Part shown: in pieces, positions 10,701 to 19,700 of the stretch
Numbering within the stretch: position 1 is the stretch's first letter
Layout of the letters: each line of letters begins with the position of its first letter
Origin: Chitinophaga pinensis
GTDB lineage: Bacteria; Bacteroidota; Bacteroidia; Chitinophagales; CAMDFR01
Assembly: GCA_945872405.1 (NCBI GenBank)
Contig: CAMBZT010000008.1
Span: forward strand, 1 to 63,985
Length of the DNA: 63,985 bases
Direction of reading: 5' to 3'
Notes under the pieces: generated by a model
What the model saw: only the letters and a program-made list of their open reading frames with translations
What the model was told of the DNA's origin: nothing
Databases searched by the model: none
Program-made: the position numbers and the translations under genes

Positions 10701-13700
10701 GACCTGATCCTCCAGTTATATTTGCTGAAAAGACTACAGAACCACTGCTAAAAGCACACCAGCTTGTGGAACCACTTGTAGAAATACTCACTGTTAAATT
10801 CGATGGAACAGTTGTGATGATCACTTGGTCAGTAGCAGTACAACCATTTGAATCAGTTACTAATAATATGTAAGTTGTTGTGCCCAATATTCCTTTCACA
10901 TAAGGATTAGCCATGTTATCTGCTGGAGTTAATCCCAAAGAAGGACTCCATAAATAAGAATAGATTCCTGAACCTCCTGAGGCGGTTGGAGACCCTCCTA
11001 ATCGAACACTATCCGAAGGACAAGTCACAAGACTTTGATCTGCTCCAGCATCGGCAGTTGGGTTAGGATTAACAATAATCATGGCAGAACCAGACATATT
11101 GGCAATACAGCCATTCGCTGAGGTGGCAACAATAGTATAGGTACCTGCAATTGTTTGATTTGGGAAAATAATAGGAAAACCAGTACCAGCAATTGGCGCA
11201 CCAATGTTGGTTCCTGAATTATATACCAATTGATAAGTCACACCAGTTTGAGAAGAACTTAGAGGAACTGGGAATCCAGATCCACCAGCACAAAATGATC
11301 CTCCCCCACTTATAACATAAATAATTGGTTGAGAGTCCACGGTAATTACTATGTTACTTGTTGATTGACAACCATGAGCATCGGTAACAACTACAGTGTA
11401 GGTGTAGACTCCAGCAGAATCCGGATTGACTGTCACGACCTGATTAGAAGTGGATGAGATATTAGAAGATGGAGTCCAAAGATAGGTAAATGGACCTGTT
11501 CCTGAAGTAACATTTGCAGTGATTGAAACACTACCACCTGTAAATTCACACCATCTAGTGCTTCCCCCTGGGCTTACAGAAACACCTAAATCTGAAGTAG
11601 ATACAGAGATGAGCATCTGATCAGTTGCAGAACAACCATATAAATCTGTTACCGTTACCTCATATATGGTAGAGACACTTATATTTCCAACATACGGATT
11701 TGGGAGAGTGTCACTAGGTCTGATTCCAGTTGAAGGAGACCAAAGATAGGTATAACCACCAGAACCTCCCACACCAACTGGTGAACCACCAATCATAATA
11801 CTGTCTGCAGGACAATCAACTAAATTTTTATCTATACCTGCATCTGCTGTTGGAGTTTCGTTTATAACTATAAGAGCACTTCCACTCATTTGAGAGGCAC
11901 AACCAAATGCTGATGTACCAATAACGGTATAAGTACCGGCTGCAGTCTGATTACCAAAAGATATAGCACCACCCAAAGAAAGAATCGGACTACCCAGATT
12001 CGTGCCTCCATTCAAAACCAACTGATAAGAAATTCCAACCTGACTATTGTTTAAGGTCACTGGAAGTCCAGTATCACTTGAACAATATGAACCTCCTCCG
12101 AGAACAACATTTGATGTATCTGGCACAGGATAAAGAATAACAGATCTTTCTGCAGATACCTGACAACCGTTAGCATCAGTTACAATCACGTTGTAAATGT
12201 ATGTTCCAGCAATTTGTGGAGATGCATTTACCACCTGAGTATTTGTTGGAGCGATAGAAATACCTGTCCAAGTATAGGAGAATAAAGGAGTTCCTCCTGT
12301 AATAATTGCTGTATATTCAATACTATCACCACTTCCTTCACACCAAAAACTAGGACCACTTGAAGATATAGCAACACTTAATGTTGATGGACCAATATTT
12401 ACAAAAACCATATCTGAATCAGAGCATCCATTGGCATCTGTAACATATAAGGAATAGGTTGTGTTTGAGCCGATATTTCCAACAAAAGGATTCGCAATAG
12501 AATCAGAAGGACGCATACCTGTTATTGGAGTCCACAAATAAGTATAAGGGCCTGAACCGCCTGAAGCACTAGGTGAACCACCTAACATGACACTGTCACT
12601 AGAACAAGAAACTAATGTTTGATCGGGACCTGCATCTGCATTTGGTAAAGCATAAATTATAATTGAAACAGAGCCGGATAGTCGAGCATTACAACCATAT
12701 GCGTTTGTCGCAGTTACTGTATAGGAGCCAGCTAAGAGTTGATTTCCGAAAGAAATAGCAACTCCAGTACCAGAAATTGGAAAGCCAATATTTGTTCCTC
12801 CATTTAACACAAGCTGGTAATTCACTCCTAACTGGCTATTTGAAATACCAATAGCTTGTCCGAATCCATCAGAACAATAAGCACCACCACCTGTAATGGT
12901 AAATGATGTGTCTGGTAATGCATTCACTGTTACGCTGATATTTGCTGTATTTGTACAACCTTTTGCATCAGTAACAGTTACTGTATATAGATAGTTACCT
13001 GGTGCATTAGGATTTGCTGCAGTACTTGCTGCAGATAATGAAGACAAATTACTACCAACCCAACTATAACTGAACGGTGCTGTGCCACCAGTAATACCAG
13101 CTGTTAAAAGAACACTTCCTCCAGCACCCGTGCACCAACTTGTTCCACCACTAGGAATAATACTCACGGACAAACTAGAAGCCTGAACTGAAATAAGTGC
13201 TTGGTCTGTCGCCGTACAACCATTCACATCAGTTACAACCACTGTATAATAAGCCGAGATTCCAATTCCTCTTAAAATCGGATTTGAAATAGAAGTAGTG
13301 TTTAATCCTGTACCAGGAGACCAAGCATATGAATAAGGGCCATTACCAGCGGTAGCAGTTGGCGAGCCACCTAATAGTAAACTATCATCAGGACAAGTAA
13401 TAATAATTTGATCAACCCCAGCATTTGCTATAGGAGAAGCGTTCTGGATAATGGTTACAAAACCTGTCATAGGATTTAGGCAACCTAAACTTGAAATAGC
13501 ATTCACCGAATAATTTCCAGCTAGCGTTTGATTACCAAAATTAAGGGCAGCGCCCATTCCAGTAAGTGGCAAACCGATATTTATTGAGCCATTGTAAACT
13601 AGTTGGTAACTAACACCTGTATCTGAATTAGTTAAACCAACTGGAACACCCACGCCACCAACACAATAAGAACCACCTCCTGTTACTATGAAAGAGTTAG

Positions 13701-16700
13701 GTATGTTGTTCACAGTTATGAAAATTGTTGCAGAATCTATACATCCACTAGCATCTATCACAATCAGGAGATAATTGTATACTCCGGGTATTTGTGGATT
13801 TGCAGTTGCGTTTGCAGCGGTTGCTGGAGATATATCTATTCCAATCCAAGAATAGGTATAAGGAGCTGAGCCACCAGTAATTTGAGACTGCAACAACACA
13901 CTGTTTCCACTAAAGCCGCACCATGTGGTAGAGCTATTCGGAACAATATTTACATTTAAAGTTGAAGCAATCACCGTAACTAAAGCAATATCTGAGGCTG
14001 TACAACCATTTGCATCAGTAACTGTAACTGTATAGTTAGAAGTTGAATTAATGCCCCTTACAATTGGATTGGCTGAGGTGTTTGAAGGAAACAATCCGGT
14101 GCTTGGACTCCAATTATAAGTATAAGGAGATAATCCACCACTAGCTGTTGGGGATCCACCAATGAAAATGCTATCGTTCGGGCAATTGATTAGACTTTTA
14201 TCTGAGCCCGCATCGGCAATTGGTAATGCATTGATTGAGACAGTTGCAAATCCTGTCATCAAAACCGTACAACCGAGTGCATTTGTCGCTCTCACAGTGT
14301 AAACACCAGTTGTTGTTTGGTTACCGAAATTAAGTGGTAAACCTGTTCCAGCAATTGGAGATCCAATGTTGGTCATACCGCCTAAGATAAGCTGGTAATT
14401 CACACCCGTTTCACTACTATTCAAACCTACAGGAACACCTATTCCACCGGCACAATATCCGCCGCCACCTGTTACTACAAAACTATTATCAGGAAGGGCA
14501 TTTACTATAACTATCACTGAAGATGTAGATATACAACCATTTCTGTCTGTAACAGATAAATTATAGGTATATGTTCCAGCAACATTTGGATTTGCTGTGG
14601 CCACCGCCGTATTGGTTGGTGAGATAAAAGAACCAGACCATGTATAATTGAAAGGAGCTGTTCCTCCAGTGATGTTAGTAGTGAGTACTACACTACCTCC
14701 AGTTCCTGCACACCATGTCAGTGAACCACTGGAGCTGATAGATACACTTAAATTGGAAGATATTACATTTATGTTTACCTGATCTGTTGCAGTACATGAA
14801 TTTGCATCTGTTACTGTAACAAAATAACTTGTATTTATAGATATTCCACGAATAAATGGATTTGAGACAGTAGTTGAAGGATCAATTCCAGTTGAAGGGC
14901 TCCAGTTATATGTGTACGGGCTAAGACCACCAGAGGCTGTTGGCGAAGATCCTAATTGTGTGCTATCAGCGACACAATCAAATAAGGTTTTATCAATACC
15001 CGCATTTGCAATTGGATTTGATGCTACAATAATTATAGCAGCTCCAGAAAGAAATCCACTACAACCTGTAATGGCATTCACTGCATTCACTGTATAAGTT
15101 CCGACTGCTAATTGATTTCCAAAAGCCAATGCTCCACCTGTACCTGCTATTGGAGAACCAATATTAGTTCCTCCATCCAAAATCAACTGATAGTCTACAC
15201 CTATTTCACTAGAGTTTATTCCCACAGGCAATCCTAGCGCTCCGCTACAATAAGTACCTCCACCAGTTACCACAAATGTTGTATTGGGAATTGGATTAAC
15301 AATTAGTGTTATGGTTGAAGTAGATCTACAACCTACCGCATCAACTACCATCACCACATAAGTGTATGTACCCTCAACACTTGGATTGGCAGTCACTACT
15401 TGCCCAGTAGCTGGAGAAACAGAAGTACCAGACCATGTATAGTTATAAGGCGCTGCTCCTCCAGATACATTGGCGGTAAAAACGACACTTCCACCGCTTC
15501 CTGCGCACCAAGTTGTTGATCCTGTGGGAGTGATTGAAACAGCAATGGTTGCTGACAAAATTGAAATACTCATCTCATCAGAAGCTGTACAACCTAAATT
15601 ATCTGTGACAGTTACAAAATAAGAGGTAGTAGATCCAATACCTTTTACATATGGATTAGCTATGGTTGTACTCGGTGTTACTCCCGAAGAAGGAGACCAT
15701 GTATAAGTATAAGGTCCAGTTCCTCCAGCTGCAGTTGGGGAGCCACCAATTCTAACACTGTCATCAGCACACGCTCCTAATACCTGATCTAAGCCTGCAT
15801 CTGCAGTAGGAGAAGTACTAATTGTGATAATTACAGAGCCTGTCATAAGTAGATTACAACCAAAAGGATTGGTTGCTCGAACAGTATAAGTTCCAGCCAG
15901 TGTTTGATTTCCAAAAGAAATTGCTGCGCCTGTTCCACTTATTGGAAGACCGATATTTGTAAATCCATTTAAAATTAACTGATAAGTAACTCCTGTTTGA
16001 CTATTACTAAGACCAACAGGAACTCCAGTTGCGGAGCTACAATAGGTCCCTCCACCAATAACATTATATGCCGTCGGAGTTACGTTCACCATAACTGTTA
16101 CGCTTGCACTAGATGCACAGCCAATAGCATCAGTTACGTTAACTACATAGGTATAGGTTCCGGCTAAATTTGGATTTGCTGTTGCTGAAGCTGAGGTAGT
16201 TGGAGAAATTGAACTTCCTGTCCATAAATAAGTAAACGGTGCTGTTCCTCCAGTTATATTAGCAGTTAACACCACACTTCCTCCAGTACCAGCACACCAT
16301 GTAGTGGTACCTCCAGCACCAATAGAAACGCTTAAAGTGGAAGAAGTCACAGAAACCTGAACTTGATCTGTTGCTGTACATCCTCTATCATCTGTGACAG
16401 TTACGGTATAATTTATTGTTGAACTAATTCCTCTTACATCTGGATTCGCAATGGTTAGACTTGGAGTTAACCCAAATGAAGGACTCCAACTATAGGTATA
16501 TGGACTAGTGCCACCAGACGCTGTTGGGCTACCTCCTAATCTGACACTATCAGCAGCACAATGTACTAAAGTTGCATCTGGACCAGCGCTTGCAGATGGA
16601 TTTGGATTCACAACTATGATAGCTGAACCAGTCATTAAAGCCGTACATCCGAATGAGTTGGTTCCTCTGACCGTATAAGTACCAGCTGTGCTTTGTAAGC

Positions 16701-19700
16701 CAAATGTTAATGCAGATCCGGTTCCTGCTATTGGGGAACCAACATCAGTAACGCCATTTAAAATTAGTTGATAATTAACTCCTGATTGACTGCCATTAAG
16801 TCCAACATCTAATCCTGCGCCGCCACTACAGTATGATCCTCCACCTGTTACATTAAATGTATTAGAAGGTGTCGCATTTACTGTGACAACAATTGATGAG
16901 GTTGAGGTACAACCTTTAGCATCTGTTACTACTGCTGTGTAGGTATAAGAACCTGCAGCACTTGGATTTGCTGTTGCCACAGAGGAAGTTGTAGGAGAAA
17001 TAGAGGATCCTGTCCAAAGATAGTTGAAAGAACTTGCTCCTCCTGTAACGTTCGCCGTCAGCACCACACTTCCACCTGAACCAGCACACCATACAATAGA
17101 TCCACTAGGGCTGATGGAAACCGCCAAAGTAGAAGCCACCGAAGTAATTCTAACCTGATCTGTGGCGGTACAACCATTCGCGTCAGTCACTGTGACTGCA
17201 TAGTTTGTTGTTGAGCTAATCGCCTTTACGTATGGATTTGCAATAGCTGTACTAGGAGTAATACCTGTTGATGGACTCCAACTATACGTATAAGGGCTCA
17301 AACCACCAGAAACAGTTGGCGATCCACCGATTCTAACACTGTCACTTGGGCAATTTGTAATATTTTGATCTATTCCTGCATCTGCGACTGGCTGAGCATT
17401 TACAGTAATACTTTGTATTAAAGTACTCGAACAACCTGAAGAACTAGTCAATACAAGTTGTATTACTCTGCTTCCACTAGCGCCCCAAGTAAAGTTAGTT
17501 GTGCTTGCGGTTGGAGAAGATGCTGTTCCACCAATGCTACTCCAAGAGTAGGTGCAAGCCGAACAATTTAATAAACTTCCAACAGCATAAAGTCCAGCAG
17601 TAGAATTGGTACACACAATTGTTGGGCCAGTAATAGTTCCTGAAGGCGAAACACATGTGGCAGTTCTGTATAACAAATAATCTTCTATTTCACCATCAGA
17701 ATTGATATTAGCTGATGGAGATGGAGAAGCTACTTTAAACGCTGGATCAGTAGAAATTCTCAATCTAAAATAACTTGTGTCTATTGGTGCAGTCCAAACA
17801 ACACCTGTCCATGTCAATGTAACACTTGATGTGAAAGGCAAAGCTGTTGCTTTTGCTTGTTCACTTGCGTCGAAAACACCATTTCCGTTCAAATCAATCC
17901 AACCAATTACCACAGCTGTATCGACAGCACTTTTTGCGTTTACAATACTTATTGTTTTTTGGAAAGTGGTGGTGGTGTCAAAAATTTGTACTGAACTTCC
18001 AATAAAACCATCTTCATCATCAATACCGGTAGTATCATCTGCGCGCGCATAAATACCTGGTGAGATTGGTGCTGTGTTTTCGTTATCCACCAGAGAAGCT
18101 ATCTTAACTCGAGTATCAATGATGTGATATGGTTGTCCATAAGAAACTGGTGCATCACTAAAATCATAATTCAAGAGATTCCCAATTCGCCACTTAAAGA
18201 TTAAATGTATATCGTTTCCTCCATTACTTTTGGTTGTATCGAAGGCAATAATGGGCCCTGAAGACGGTCCAACTAATTTTGGTTGTGTGGTCAAACTATG
18301 TATTGTTGTGGCTAAGACAATTAGTGAATCTCCTTCGGTTAATAAATGATTGGAACCACGAGGATCACCAGTGGCACCTAAGTAATCATTACCAGAACCA
18401 CCCGCATAAGTTGAGAAATTTAATGTAGTCAAATCATTTAAAAGAGAGGTGAAGAAAATATCTCTACCTCCGTTTTGGGTACTATCATAGAATGATCCGC
18501 CACCAGATAAGTTTTTAACCGGAAAAGTTCCTGTTGCTGAGGTAGTGGTACCAAACATCATAACACTTTTGCCTTGAAAGCCTGAGATACTAACACCTAT
18601 GTCTTGACCAGCTCCACCCACAAACGTAGCTTTCCAAGGATCTGAACCAGTTCTACCTAACTTAGGAACTTTTCCTAATAGAATATCTTGATTACCTCCA
18701 AACACAGTTTGAAAACGAGGTCCAGCACCTAAGGGAAATCCAGAAGAAAACGTTGTTCCAGTAATAAAAACAGTATCTGCATCACCAATAAAGCAACCAT
18801 TAAAGTTATCAGCAGAGGCACCTCCAATTCTACTTAACTGAGTAAAACTACTACCAGCAGAATTAAGAACACCTACAATTCCATCTTCATTATTTGTACC
18901 GGGATTAGAACCTGAAGCACTTGCAGTAAGTGTAAGTGAAGCATTTGAACTTCGTGTATTTCCAATAAATGCAACTGCTTGATCAGAAAATACTTCCAAG
19001 TCATTCAAGTGGTCATCTCCACCGCCACCAACATATGTACCATAGGCAAGCGTATTAAAAGAGGTAAATTTTGCAATGTACATATCTACAGCTCCACCAT
19101 AACTTGCATCAGCGGCACCAAGAATATAATTAGGTGAGCCCGTAGATAAAGCAGCGGCAGTATTTGCACCGATAATATAACTATTATCTGAGAGTGCTCT
19201 GATAGTTAATACCCCATCATCAGGGGTATTCCCATTATTTCCATTTTCTACTCCACCACTGCTTCCAATAAAGGAACTATATAACAAACTACCCAAATCA
19301 GAAGCATTAAAACAGGCAACATAACCGTCTGTTGTACCTCCTTTAACATTGTCGAATGCGGCTGGTGAAGACGATGTAGGTATCGTGCCTTGCGTTAGAC
19401 CACAAATAAATACATTTGTTTTGGAAGGCGAAAGACTGATACCAAATAGTTGGTCAGTTGCAGTTGAGCCAAAATAAGTCACCGCCAGAATTTGAGTACC
19501 ATCAGATTTTATCTTGTATAAGATACCATCTTGCGCCCCATTATAAATGCTATCGTAGCCATATAAACTGAAGGCAAGATATGAGGTAGAGATTGATTGA
19601 TTAGTAGCACCACCAACGAAAACATTTCCTGAGTTGTCAATATCAACTGCATAAACGTAGTCATCAAATGAAGCGGCGCTATTATCGAAGTAGGTACCCC

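Noticed and set aside
8980-17400. Regular repeats resembling a CRISPR array or satellite
   Set aside because: The period is about 790 bases, the repeats are coding in one uninterrupted frame, and copies diverge at synonymous positions. They are protein-domain repeats.
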